The position numbers and the translations under genes were made by a program. From Acidicapsa ligni (lineage in GTDB: Bacteria > Acidobacteriota > Terriglobia > Terriglobales > Acidobacteriaceae): DNA of 64,000 bases. The notes below the pieces were generated by a model. That model worked only from the letters and a program-made list of their open reading frames with translations, did no database searches and was not told where the DNA came from. The DNA is taken from the NCBI RefSeq assembly GCF_025685655.1, contig NZ_JAGSYG010000006.1, forward strand, positions 186,001 to 250,000, in the 5' to 3' direction. Below are positions 9,105 through 17,864 of this stretch, piece by piece. Positions within the stretch are counted from its first letter, which is position 1, and every line of letters begins with the position of its first letter.

Positions 9105-9705
9105 CTCGCTCCTACTTCTCAAATCCAACAAAAACTTGCGTGCCATGACCGAATGCAGCCATAAACCAGCACAATTTGCCCACGCCAAAAACGGCGGGGC
9201 CATTCCTGAAACCCACGGCTAAACAATCCTGTTCGCGTGAGATGCGCTGGACCCTTCCGGGTCTTTAACTTTCCGATCGGGCCTTGACATCTAACCAGGC
9301 TCGCCTCTGAAAGGTGGTGTATTTCTGCTTCAGCTTCCTGGGTTTTCTCTGAAAGCCAAGGGCGAGGTGCAAGCACATCGAGCCATTGCCACAAAAACCA
9401 TAGAACGCTTAGAACTACTGTTCAGCAGACGCAACACCGCGCAAGGACTTCAGAATACCCGAATTGCAGCGCAGAGTCAACGGAATCGAAGGCCTGGTAT
9501 TGGGTCAGTTTGGGGCAATTTTCCTTCCGGGAAAGAAAGGAGAAGCAGATTCCCTTCGGGAATGACAGCCAGAAGGGCAACGGCAAGGGCAAGGCAAGTA
9601 CAACGGCAAAGGCCAGATAGACAGCGGCTAGGGCCAAAAGGACAGCGACAAAGCCGGTGGCTATCCCGCCAAGGGTGCGCCATACTCGGCAAGCAACATT
9701 TCGAT
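9105..9705. other. 600-bp non-coding stretch upstream of rplM
   Basis: No convincing gene. Contains a small hairpin GACCC TTCC GGGTC at 9250-9263 in what would be the rplM leader, and, around 9520-9660, a copy of the dispersed palindrome described separately, embedded in GGCAA/CGGCAA-rich sequence. No clear promoter for rplM could be picked by eye. Confidence 0.5.
9542..9568 (-). repeat. Dispersed palindromic repeat, copy 1
   Basis: On the minus strand this reads TGTCATTCCCGAAGGGAATC and on, 26 bases identical to copy 2 at 47791-47816 and largely shared with copy 3 at 49951-49970. The core ATTCCCGAAGGGAAT is nearly a perfect inverted repeat. Flanks on one side are GCCGTTGCCCTT-like in all three copies. 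Confidence 0.8.
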
Positions 9706-10293
9706 TTACCTGCCCTGCGCGTTGATTTGGCTGAAGATGCCGTCTAATTCCACGTAAAGTGGCGCTCCGGTCACTGTAAGACGCTTTGCTTCAATCCAGT
9801 CCGGCCCTGAGCACATACGCCCGGTTCTGGTCTTTGGATCGACGATCCAGACTGTCTCGACGCCCATATCGCGGTAATCCTGGGCGCGTTCCTGCGTGTC
9901 GGAGTAACTATCATCCGGGGACAAAATTTCAATGACCAGCAGCGGCGGATCGGTCAAGATGTCTGGCTGTGGACCAGTCGCCAGAACAACCAGGTCCGGT
10001 ATTCTGACCCTGCTCTGCGAAACCTGCACCCGTTGTTCTGTGCTGACCAGAACACCCCACTCATTCTCGTGGGTTCCGAACCAGATGGCCAAAAGTGCTT
10101 GAACCCTAGCATGTTCCCACTTGCCCACGTTCCGCTCCCGGATCTCACCGTCCACATATTCGCGATCAGGCCGATAGCTGGTATCGAGATACTCGCTCAG
10201 AGGGATGTGTGTGATAGCGCCCATAATTCGGGATCGTAGCATAGGTTCGCGTCCATTGCTTGCAGGATCGTCCCTATAAAGATCTTGCGGCAA
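9706..10293 (-). CDS. Uma2-family endonuclease-like protein (DUF820)
   Basis: Member of the Uma2/DUF820 group, a PD-(D/E)XK nuclease fold often found in many copies in cyanobacteria and Acidobacteria; biological role unknown. Seen: YVDGEIRERNVGKWEHARVQ, then the putative catalytic core RIPDLVV ... LLVIEILSPDDS (Asp and Glu), and GVETVWIVDP. 195 residues fits. The start is uncertain: MLRSRIM (10242) or MGAITHIP (10224) would match the family better than the codon at 10293, but none has a good ribosome-binding site. It follows the diguanylate cyclase gene after 9 bp. Confidence 0.85.
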   Translation of the reverse strand: MPQDLYRDDPASNGREPMLRSRIMGAITHIPLSEYLDTSYRPDREYVDGEIRERNVGKWEHARVQALLAIWFGTHENEWGVLVSTEQRVQVSQSRVRIPDLVVLATGPQPDILTDPPLLVIEILSPDDSYSDTQERAQDYRDMGVETVWIVDPKTRTGRMCSGPDWIEAKRLTVTGAPLYVELDGIFSQINAQGR

Positions 10294-10302
10294 GCCGCAA
10301 AG

Positions 10303-11835
10303 TTAGTCTGCATTCTGCCCGATCGTGTCGGAGACGCGCACCATATTTCGCCCCTCATGCTTGGCCCGATACAGGGCGTCATCCGCGGCCTTAATCAGCA
10401 ATGTCTCGTCTGAAGAATTGTCCGGCCGGATCGTAGCTACCCCGACGCTGATGGTCACAATCCCCGGTTGGCGTGCAAAATGAGCGAGATTCGCATCCGC
10501 GACCGCCATTCGAATCAGATCTGCGATGATCACTGCTCCCTCAGCGCCTGCTCGCGGCAGAATCACTGCGAACTCTTCGCCTCCGTATCGTGCAGCAAGA
10601 TCCGCACCTCGCAATGGAGCCTTGGCCAGAATCATGCCGATCGTTCGCAGGCAGGCATCTCCGGCCACATGCCCGTAATGATCGTTGTATAGCTTGAACT
10701 GATCCACATCGATCATCAGCAGGGAGAGATATCCATGCTCGCGGATGGCCCGCCGCCACTCGCGCGCCAGTTGCTTGTCAAAGGTTCTACGGTTGGCGAT
10801 GCCGGTAATGTGATCGATCCCGGCGAAGGTGTCCGCCTCCTGGTAAGCCTGGGTCAACTCCTGTTCGAGCCGGTCTCGTTCTGCCAGGGCAGCCGAAACG
10901 GAGTATAGAACCACCAGCGAAACACACAAGAAGCATTGCAGCAGAAATATGCTGTGCAGCAGCGGGCCTACGTGCCCTGCCGAAGCAGTACGCGCTATCG
11001 GAAAAGGACCGCGGCCATGTGCCGTCAGGTAGGCTGCAGGCACAGCCATCAGAAACAGGCCAATGGCAGCGCCGGAGCTTCCCAGCCGGAAGATGGCCAG
11101 CACCTGCAGCGGGAAGAGAATAAAAACAATCGGAAGACCGTACTGCGCGAAGATTGCCACAGAGAGCCCGGTCAAGGCGAACAGGATTGCGATGGTTTCA
11201 TACCGCTTGCCTGGAGCGAGCAACGACGTGAGCTCCTCCGGCTGAATCGCCAGCACCAGCGGGGTCATGATCGCAATTCCGATTGCATCGCCCACGAACC
11301 AATTCACGACGCCAAGAAAGCCCGTTGGATCGCCTTGCAGCATCCGTAGGAGCAGCACAACCAGTGCTGAGGACAGCGGAGCCAGCACCACGCCGATCAG
11401 AACAAACCTGCCAAGCGTGCGCAGCTTAGTCAAATCCGGCTGACGCCAACCGTCTCTAGCTAATAATGCCGCTGCCAGTGCTACCTCAACGGTATTGGCC
11501 GCCGCAAAGATCAGGGATCGTTCGAGTGGAAATCCGTATATCCGGTGAATGAGTACGCTGGCGACTACACCGCCCAACAGGTAACTGGCCCAGTTACGAC
11601 GCGGCAGCTTTAGTAAGACTGCCAGCAGGATTCCGTTTGCGGGCCACAGTATGTCTGCCTGGGCTGGCGTTTGCCCCAGGATCACTCCGCCCCAGGACGC
11701 AACCAGAACCAGGAGCAACACCGCTAGCCAGAGCATGAGGGAGTCTGGCTTCTTCCAGAAGATCATGTACGTAAGAGCCGACCCCTGGCTAGATTCTTTC
11801 TCAGGGATGCTTTCTAAAAGAAGTTGCCCTTCCAT
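10303..11835 (-). CDS. MASE1 - GGDEF diguanylate cyclase, membrane-bound
   Basis: Makes cyclic di-GMP from two GTP. Seen: an N-terminal block of about eight hydrophobic segments with the MASE1 signature WPANGILLAVLL, then a GGDEF domain of about 170 residues (DHITGIANRRTFDKQL, LMIDVDQFKLYNDHYGH) with the active-site loop YGGEEF. The inhibitory RxxD site is not evident: the residues before the loop read APLRGADLAAR, with R-G-A-D about five residues ahead, which could serve. The ATG at 11835 is chosen over upstream options (frame open to 11940) since GGAGG lies six to seven bases ahead; 510 residues. Likely links an external or membrane signal to motility/biofilm. Confidence 0.9.
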   Translation of the reverse strand: MEGQLLLESIPEKESSQGSALTYMIFWKKPDSLMLWLAVLLLVLVASWGGVILGQTPAQADILWPANGILLAVLLKLPRRNWASYLLGGVVASVLIHRIYGFPLERSLIFAAANTVEVALAAALLARDGWRQPDLTKLRTLGRFVLIGVVLAPLSSALVVLLLRMLQGDPTGFLGVVNWFVGDAIGIAIMTPLVLAIQPEELTSLLAPGKRYETIAILFALTGLSVAIFAQYGLPIVFILFPLQVLAIFRLGSSGAAIGLFLMAVPAAYLTAHGRGPFPIARTASAGHVGPLLHSIFLLQCFLCVSLVVLYSVSAALAERDRLEQELTQAYQEADTFAGIDHITGIANRRTFDKQLAREWRRAIREHGYLSLLMIDVDQFKLYNDHYGHVAGDACLRTIGMILAKAPLRGADLAARYGGEEFAVILPRAGAEGAVIIADLIRMAVADANLAHFARQPGIVTISVGVATIRPDNSSDETLLIKAADDALYRAKHEGRNMVRVSDTIGQNAD

Positions 11836-11962
11836 GGTGCACCTCCGCGTCCGCAAGAAAGGCAAATCATAACCAAGCATTCTCATTCCGTCCATTTTTA
11901 TCTGAGGACGAAACGTCTTTGATAACAGAGGCGCCTCCATGCCTCGTAACTACACTTTCTAC

Positions 11963-12014
11963 CTAACTCTTTCTAACTATCTCTTCCTAACTATCCTTTC
12001 CTAACTATCCCTTT
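11963..12014. repeat. 14-bp imperfect tandem repeat at the end of the sugar porter gene
   Basis: CTAACT occurs at 11963, 11973, 11987 and 12001; the last three are spaced 14 bp and read CTAACTATCTCTTC, CTAACTATCCTTTC, CTAACTATCCCTTT. The array runs over the stop codon of the MFS gene (12005-12007). Confidence 0.7.
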
Positions 12015-13333
12015 ACCAGACGGCGCTGAAGAGCTTCCAATGTTTGTCCCTTGGTCTCTGGATAGAAGAACAGCACCACCACAAATTGCACTACAGTCAT
12101 AGCTGCGAAGAAGACAAACGGAGCACCGCCAGACTTAGCCGCGAGGATTGGAAAAATAAGCGCAATCGCCGCGTTCATGATCCAGTGAGAACTATTGCCA
12201 ACGCTCTGGCCTTTACTGCGCACGACGTTGGGGAAGACCTCGCCGATATAGACCCAGATCACCGCTCCCTGTGAAACGGCGAAGAACCCGATGTATGCGA
12301 TCAATAGCCAGAGCAGCGCAGCCTGATGCGATTGCGTGAAGAAAACATAGGCTACTCCCGAGAGGCAAATTGCTGTTCCAGCCGCACCAATCAGCAGCAG
12401 CGTCTTGCGCCCGAGGCGATCGATCAAGGCCATGCCGATGAGGGTGAAGAGCAGGTTTGTCGCGCCAATCGCAATGGCCTGCACGTCTCCGGACATCTGA
12501 CTGAAGCCTGCAGCGGCAAAGATATTGTTCAGGTAATAGAGAATGGCGTTTATACCCGCCAACTGGTTGAAGGCTCCGATGGTGATTGCGAGGAAAAGCG
12601 GGAAGCGGTATTTCGCCTGGAAGACCGGCTCGTTGGCAACGGCATGGCTCTCGCGCAGAGCCTGTTGAATATCGGCCAGTTCAGCTTCAGGGTTAGGGTC
12701 GCCCATCAGGCGCAGAACTTCCTTGGCCTCATCAATGCGGTCCTTTGAGACAGACCAGCGCGGGCTGCGGGGAATTCCAAACAGCAGCACCAGGAAGAGC
12801 AGAGCTGGAATCGCTGCGACTCCGAGCTGTACTCGCCATTCCAGCGGTCCGAGATGCAACAGGCGAATTCCGAAGTTGGAGGCATAGGCGAGCAGAATGC
12901 CGATGACGACGTTGATCTGGAAAGTCCCAACCATGCGGCCGCGCCATTTGGCAGGAGCGAGCTCCGTAATATAAACCGGGCCCAGCACCGAAGAAGCACC
13001 AATGCCCAGCCCTCCCAGAAAACGAAACGCCAGCAGGGCTGGCCAGTTCCACGCCAGTGCGCACCCCAGCGCCGAGATGACATAGAAGATCGCAGTAATC
13101 CGAAGCGTTTCACGTCCGCCAATCCACTGGCCGATTGAGCCTGCAAACATGGCTCCGACAACGGTGCCCGCAACGGCAATGAATACAGTGAATCCCTGCG
13201 TCCGATCCGTAAGGTGGTAGAGATGAGTGAGCGCTCCGATTGCTCCCGCTATCACTGCCGTGTCAAATCCAAAAAGCAGGCCGCCCAGTGCGCCACTGAC
13301 GGTTGCCTTTACAAGATAGAAGTTGGGTCGCAT
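12005..13333 (-). CDS. Sugar porter family MFS transporter
   Basis: Twelve-helix inner-membrane sugar:proton symporter. Seen: GALGGLLFGFDTAVIAGA in helix 1, RFLGGLGIGASSVLGPVYITE after helix 4 with the family PxYxxE-like motif, the central loop PRSPRW, GINAILYYLNNIF in helix 7, and the C-terminal PETKGQTLE. 442 residues is typical. ATG with GGGAG five bases upstream. A LacI-type operator-like sequence (13411-13424) lies about 78 bp ahead of the start, and a LacI regulator is encoded 4.5 kb away, so carbohydrate control is likely. The specific sugar is unknown. Confidence 0.93.
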   Translation of the reverse strand: MRPNFYLVKATVSGALGGLLFGFDTAVIAGAIGALTHLYHLTDRTQGFTVFIAVAGTVVGAMFAGSIGQWIGGRETLRITAIFYVISALGCALAWNWPALLAFRFLGGLGIGASSVLGPVYITELAPAKWRGRMVGTFQINVVIGILLAYASNFGIRLLHLGPLEWRVQLGVAAIPALLFLVLLFGIPRSPRWSVSKDRIDEAKEVLRLMGDPNPEAELADIQQALRESHAVANEPVFQAKYRFPLFLAITIGAFNQLAGINAILYYLNNIFAAAGFSQMSGDVQAIAIGATNLLFTLIGMALIDRLGRKTLLLIGAAGTAICLSGVAYVFFTQSHQAALLWLLIAYIGFFAVSQGAVIWVYIGEVFPNVVRSKGQSVGNSSHWIMNAAIALIFPILAAKSGGAPFVFFAAMTVVQFVVVLFFYPETKGQTLEALQRRLVKG

Positions 13334-13410
13334 CGCTCTCCCGTGGTCAAAACAGACGTTTCAGGAACATGGGCCATCATACATGCCGACTAATGGTGAT
13401 GTACCGATTA

Positions 13411-13424
13411 TGGAAACGATACCA
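13411..13424 (-). promoter_or_regulatory. Candidate LacI-family operator
   Basis: TGGAAACGATACCA has the outer TGG...CCA arms and central CG that mark LacI/GalR operators, though the inner positions are not fully symmetric. It sits in the promoter region of the sugar porter, between it and the divergent DUF481 gene. Confidence 0.4.
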
Positions 13425-13636
13425 AACCTTGCGGCAATGCGTTAACCCGCCACCGTGCCAGGTATGTTCTGACCATGGAAATTCTTTGAATTTGGGCCAA
13501 TAAGTCCGGAAACTTTTAAATTCGTTCTAAAGTGGTCAACTTTGCACTCTTCTGCAAGTAGAATGCTCCAAGGCTGGCGGCACTATGCCTGATTGATCGA
13601 TGTCCGTTGCCGCAGCCAGAAAGGAACTTTACTTTC

Positions 13637-14791
13637 GTGCGTTTTCTTAATCCATTTGCTCTTCGGCACCGTTCTGCCGCGCTCGCTGCCTCTCTTCCAA
13701 TGATGGCTGCGCTGTTGCTTCCCACAGTTACGTTCGCCGACACGATCACGCTGAAGAATGGCGATCATCTCACAGGAACAGTTACCCAGCTTGCGGGTGG
13801 CAAACTCACCCTCACCACAAGTTATGCAGGCGATCTGACAATTACCTTTGACCAAGTAACAGACGTGAAGCTCGACAAGCCAGTTGTGCTCTCCAGAACG
13901 AACAAGGTCGGCAAGAAAACCGAGACTAAGACATCCAACATATCGGGCATCGAGCGCACGAACTCCGGTTTTACCGTGACGACGCCCAGTGGCACTGAGC
14001 CTGTGCCTGCTGCGGAGCTGACCACCCTGCGCACTACAGCCGGCGAACAAGCCTACCAGGCATCGCTGCATCCCGGATGGCTCCACGCATGGACAGGCGC
14101 GGCCAATGTCAGCTTTGCCCTGGCTCGCGGTAACAGCAACACGACGACTCTAGGCCTGGGAGCGGCGTTCACACGGCCTACCCCCACGGACAAGACATCG
14201 CTCTACTACAACGAGATCTACACGCATGATGGTCTGGCGGACGCAACGACGGCCAATAACAACTCTGCCGGTGCGCGGTACGACCATAACCTCAACCCCA
14301 AATACTTCGGCTTCGGCACTGGCGATTTCTATACAGACGCACTCCAGGAGCTGGACCTGCGTGCCGTTCTCGGTGGTGGACTTGGCTGGCATGCGATTGC
14401 AAAACCCAAGCAGCAGTTGGACATCCTCGGTGGACTTGTCTGGACGCATGAAAGCTACAGCGCTGTTCCTGCCAACGATACGACCACGCCAATTACGCCC
14501 GTGGTGCCGCCCCAGGTCAACAGTTTTGCTGCCCTCGATTTTGGAGAGCAGTACAGCCGCCAGATGGGGTCGAACAGCACCTTTACCGAACAGGCTTACA
14601 TCTTCCCAAATCTAGCCGACACCAGCCAGTTCCGCTTCACTCTAAACAGCGTGCTGAGCACGAAGATCAAGTCTTTTCTCAGTTGGCAGACCGCAGTCAA
14701 CGATGTCTACGTCACCAACCCTCCGTCCGGAACCAAGGATAATGACTTCATCCTGACGACCGGCCTTGGCTTCACCTTTAGCCGGAAATAA
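13637..14791 (+). CDS. DUF481 outer-membrane protein
   Basis: YdiY-like DUF481 protein, expected to form a beta-barrel in the outer membrane; function unknown. Seen: signal peptide ending TVTFA-DT, a short N-terminal beta module (TITLKNGDHLTGTVTQL, an SH3-like element common before DUF481), then alternating beta strands with the signature TLGLGAAFTRPTPTDKTSLYY, and a terminal strand ending in FTFSRK. The frame is open from a TTG at 13607, but a GTG at 13637 starts right at the signal peptide with AAGGAA upstream (spacing is long, about 11). Divergent from the sugar porter. Confidence 0.82.
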   Translation: MRFLNPFALRHRSAALAASLPMMAALLLPTVTFADTITLKNGDHLTGTVTQLAGGKLTLTTSYAGDLTITFDQVTDVKLDKPVVLSRTNKVGKKTETKTSNISGIERTNSGFTVTTPSGTEPVPAAELTTLRTTAGEQAYQASLHPGWLHAWTGAANVSFALARGNSNTTTLGLGAAFTRPTPTDKTSLYYNEIYTHDGLADATTANNNSAGARYDHNLNPKYFGFGTGDFYTDALQELDLRAVLGGGLGWHAIAKPKQQLDILGGLVWTHESYSAVPANDTTTPITPVVPPQVNSFAALDFGEQYSRQMGSNSTFTEQAYIFPNLADTSQFRFTLNSVLSTKIKSFLSWQTAVNDVYVTNPPSGTKDNDFILTTGLGFTFSRK

Positions 14792-14803
14792 ACAATCGGA
14801 CAG

Positions 14804-14840
14804 GAGCGGGCAGGGAGAAACGATCTTTTCCTGCCTGCTC
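14804..14840 (+). terminator. Hairpin after the DUF481 gene
   Basis: GAGCGGGCAGG pairs with CCTGCCTGCTC (one mismatch) around a 15-base loop, 12 bp past the stop codon. No strong T run, so the termination call is tentative. Confidence 0.5.
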
Positions 14841-15007
14841 ATGCCCAGCCCGGCTCCCGTGTGTAAGCAATAATCCTCTGAAATTTATAATTATCCTTAA
14901 GTAAAGCGATATATCTAGCCAAACTCCCCCCTCTCGCGTTACATTTCTTCCGATAAGTTTTTAAAACTATTTCGGTGCCAGGTCTTCGCAAGAAGGAGAA
15001 CTCCACG

Positions 15008-17725
15008 ATGAAATCCAATCGCTCGCTTACCCTGCTTCCCTATGCTGTCCTGCTGGGTGTTTTTGCATTGCCGTGCGCTGCGCAACAGCCCGACTATCTC
15101 AACACGCAACTGACGCCTGAGGCCCGCGCTCACGATCTTGTCTCCCGCATGACGCTGGATGAAAAAGCATCGCAGCTTGAGGACTGGGCGCCTGCGATTC
15201 CGCGCCTCGGCATCCCCGACTACCAGACGTGGAATGAAGCCCTGCATGGGGTTGCGCGCGCAGGGTATGCGACCGTATTTCCGCAGGCTATCGGCATGGC
15301 GGCTACCTGGGACCCGAAGATGGTGCATACCATGGGTGACATCATCTCCACCGAAGCGCGCGCCAAGTATAATCAGGCTCAGCGCGAGGGCAATCATCGG
15401 ATCTTCTACGGCCTCACCTTCTGGTCGCCGAACATCAACATCTTCCGTGATCCTCGCTGGGGACGCGGGCAGGAGACCTATGGCGAAGACCCGTTCCTGA
15501 CCAGCAGGATGGGAGTCGCCTTCGTCACCGGTGTGCAGGGAGATGATCCGGACCATCCGAAAGCCGTGGCAACGAGCAAGCATTTTGCCGTGCACAGCGG
15601 ACCCGAATCGCAGCGCCATACTTTCGACGTGCATCCAAGCCAGCGCGATCTCGAAGAGACGTATCTGCCCGCCTTCCGCGCAACGGTCGTGGATGGCCAC
15701 GTCAAGTCAGTGATGTGCGCCTATAACGCCATCGATACCTTCGCGGCCTGCGCCAATAAAAATCTTCTTCAGGATCATCTGCGCAAAGCATGGGGTTTCA
15801 ATGGCTTCGTCGTCTCCGATTGCGCAGCCATCATGGACGTCTTCAACGGCCATAAGAACGCGCCTGACATCCTGCATGCCGCCGCGATCTCTATTGAAGC
15901 AGGGACTGATCTTTCGTGCAGCATCTGGGCGCCGGGATTCAACACGCTCGCCGATGCGGTCCGCCAGAAGGTCGTTTCAGAAGACCTGATCACGCGCTCC
16001 GCCGAACGCCTGTATACCGCGCGCTTTCAGCTTGGGCTCTTCGATCCACTCGGATCCAATCCGCTGGACAACATTCCGTTCAACGTAAACGACTCCGAAG
16101 CAGACAGCTTTCAAGCGATGAAAGCCGCAGAGGAAGCGATTGTTCTGCTCAAGAATGACGGCACGCTTCCCTTCATGGAGACACCTGCCAAAATTGCGGT
16201 CGTGGGCCCGGAGGCAGACCTGCTGGTCGGCCTGGAGGGTAACTACAACGGAGTTCCCCGCATGCCGATTGAGCCGATCGACGGCATTGTCGATCAGTTC
16301 CCTGGATCGCAGATTCACTATGCGCAGGGCAGCACCCTGGCCGAGGGGGCGAAGGTTCCAGTGCCGCGTACGGTCTTCAACAACGGCACCGGATTGTTGA
16401 CCGAGTTTTTTGCCACTCCTGATTGGACGGGCCGTCCGGTAGCCACGCGCACCGAAGCTGGCATTCAGGACAACTGGGGCGATTCGCTTCCTGTCGACGA
16501 ACTCGACACGCACACCTACTCCGTGCGCTGGAGCGGGGCTTTGGCTGTTCCCGCTGCGGGTCATTACACCTTCAGCATTGAGCCTGAGGATGCTTTTCCC
16601 TACTCGCCGAAGGATAGCTTCCGGCTGACGCTCGACGGCAAAGTTCTGGCCGAGGGCGACCTTCGTAAAAAGATTGATATCTCGGCCATGGGTAACTTCA
16701 AATCCGCTCCGGGAGCATCGCCCAGCGCGCCGCCGATCATGAACGGCAATGCTCCAGCCGTGGTCTCTGTCGACTTTGCCGACACCACTCCGCATGAGTT
16801 CAAGCTGGAATACAGCCACACCGGCGATCAGGCCGGCGGCGGACTCTATCTCAAGTGGGAAGCACCAGCCCAGGCCCAGCTCGATGAAGCCGTTGCTGCT
16901 GCTAAGAAATCCGATGTGGTGGTCGCGTTTGTCGGGCTTTCTCCGCAGTTGGAAGGCGAAGAAATGCCGATCAAGATTGATGGCTTTGCGGGCGGCGACC
17001 GCACCAAGATCGCACTGCCTGCAGCCCAGCAAAAACTGCTTGAAGCTGTCGCAGCAACCGGCAAACCAGTCGTCGTTGTGCTGATGAGCGGCAGTGCAGT
17101 TGCGCTTCCCTGGGCCAAAGATCACGCCGCTGCGGTACTCGAAGCATGGTATCCGGGCGAGCAGGGCGGAGCCGCGATTGCACGCACTCTTGCCGGAATT
17201 AACAATCCCGCAGGTCGCCTGCCTGTCACGTTCTATAACAGCGTGGACGATCTGCCCGCCTTTACCGACTACAGCCTCAAGGGACGCACCTATCGTTACT
17301 ACACAGGCAAGCCGGAGTGGGGATTTGGTTATGGTCTTAGTTACTCCAGCTTCAAGTACGGGCCGGTGAAGCTATCCGCACCCAGCATTCAGGCCGGTCA
17401 ACCTTTGAGTGCAACTGTCAGCGTCACCAACCTGAGCAAGATAGGCGGCGACGAAGTGGTCGAAGCCTACCTCAAGACACCACAGACTGAGGGACCGATC
17501 CACTCGCTGGCGGCCTTCCAGCGTATTCATCTACAGGCGGGAGAGACACGGGAAGTGACTCTTCATATCAATCCCCGCCAACTCTCCAGCGTCGATGACA
17601 AGGGTGAGCGCAGCGTGTTAGCCGGCAAATATCAGCTCACAGTAGCATCAACTCAACCCCAGGAAACGGCAGTCAAATCTGCTGCCGACTTCACCGTCAC
17701 CGGTTCGCAGGCGTTGCCTCGCTAA
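15008..17725 (+). CDS. GH3 beta-xylosidase/beta-glucosidase with PA14 insert
   Basis: Exported GH3 exo-glycosidase of the xylosidase-like branch. Seen: signal peptide ending CAAQ around residue 25; the (beta/alpha)8 domain with KHFAVHSGPE and the nucleophile D271 in VVSDCAAIMD; the second (alpha/beta) domain from about 390; a PA14 carbohydrate-binding insertion at about 460-620 (GLLTEFFATPDWTG ... GGLYLKWEAP); and an FN3-like C-terminal domain. The ATG at 15008 has AAGGAG nine bases upstream and is preferred over 14975; 905 residues. Followed by a LacI regulator gene. Beta-xylosidase is the likeliest activity, not proven. Confidence 0.92.
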   Translation: MKSNRSLTLLPYAVLLGVFALPCAAQQPDYLNTQLTPEARAHDLVSRMTLDEKASQLEDWAPAIPRLGIPDYQTWNEALHGVARAGYATVFPQAIGMAATWDPKMVHTMGDIISTEARAKYNQAQREGNHRIFYGLTFWSPNINIFRDPRWGRGQETYGEDPFLTSRMGVAFVTGVQGDDPDHPKAVATSKHFAVHSGPESQRHTFDVHPSQRDLEETYLPAFRATVVDGHVKSVMCAYNAIDTFAACANKNLLQDHLRKAWGFNGFVVSDCAAIMDVFNGHKNAPDILHAAAISIEAGTDLSCSIWAPGFNTLADAVRQKVVSEDLITRSAERLYTARFQLGLFDPLGSNPLDNIPFNVNDSEADSFQAMKAAEEAIVLLKNDGTLPFMETPAKIAVVGPEADLLVGLEGNYNGVPRMPIEPIDGIVDQFPGSQIHYAQGSTLAEGAKVPVPRTVFNNGTGLLTEFFATPDWTGRPVATRTEAGIQDNWGDSLPVDELDTHTYSVRWSGALAVPAAGHYTFSIEPEDAFPYSPKDSFRLTLDGKVLAEGDLRKKIDISAMGNFKSAPGASPSAPPIMNGNAPAVVSVDFADTTPHEFKLEYSHTGDQAGGGLYLKWEAPAQAQLDEAVAAAKKSDVVVAFVGLSPQLEGEEMPIKIDGFAGGDRTKIALPAAQQKLLEAVAATGKPVVVVLMSGSAVALPWAKDHAAAVLEAWYPGEQGGAAIARTLAGINNPAGRLPVTFYNSVDDLPAFTDYSLKGRTYRYYTGKPEWGFGYGLSYSSFKYGPVKLSAPSIQAGQPLSATVSVTNLSKIGGDEVVEAYLKTPQTEGPIHSLAAFQRIHLQAGETREVTLHINPRQLSSVDDKGERSVLAGKYQLTVASTQPQETAVKSAADFTVTGSQALPR

Positions 17726-17756
17726 CCGCATCAACGTATCAAGGCTCATAAATGGG

Positions 17757-17790
17757 GATACCCGGATCTCGCAATTGAGATTTGGGTATC
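17757..17790 (+). terminator. Hairpin after the GH3 gene
   Basis: GATACCCGGATCTC pairs with GAGATTTGGGTATC (12 of 14 paired) around GCAATT, 31 bp past the GH3 stop and followed by TTAAGTT. It separates GH3 from the LacI regulator gene. Confidence 0.6.
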
Positions 17791-17864
17791 TTAAGTTGCC
17801 TCTCATCTTTGAAATGAGGTGCCATTTCATTGGCTACGGAAACAAAACAAGTTAGGATTATCCC

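Noticed and set aside
11063..11349. Small plus-strand frames inside the diguanylate cyclase gene
   Set aside because: Antisense shadows without start signals.
15977..17125. 382-codon frame antisense to the GH3 gene
   Set aside because: GH3 is certain in the other strand; the antisense reading shows no family motif and only reflects GC-rich codon bias.
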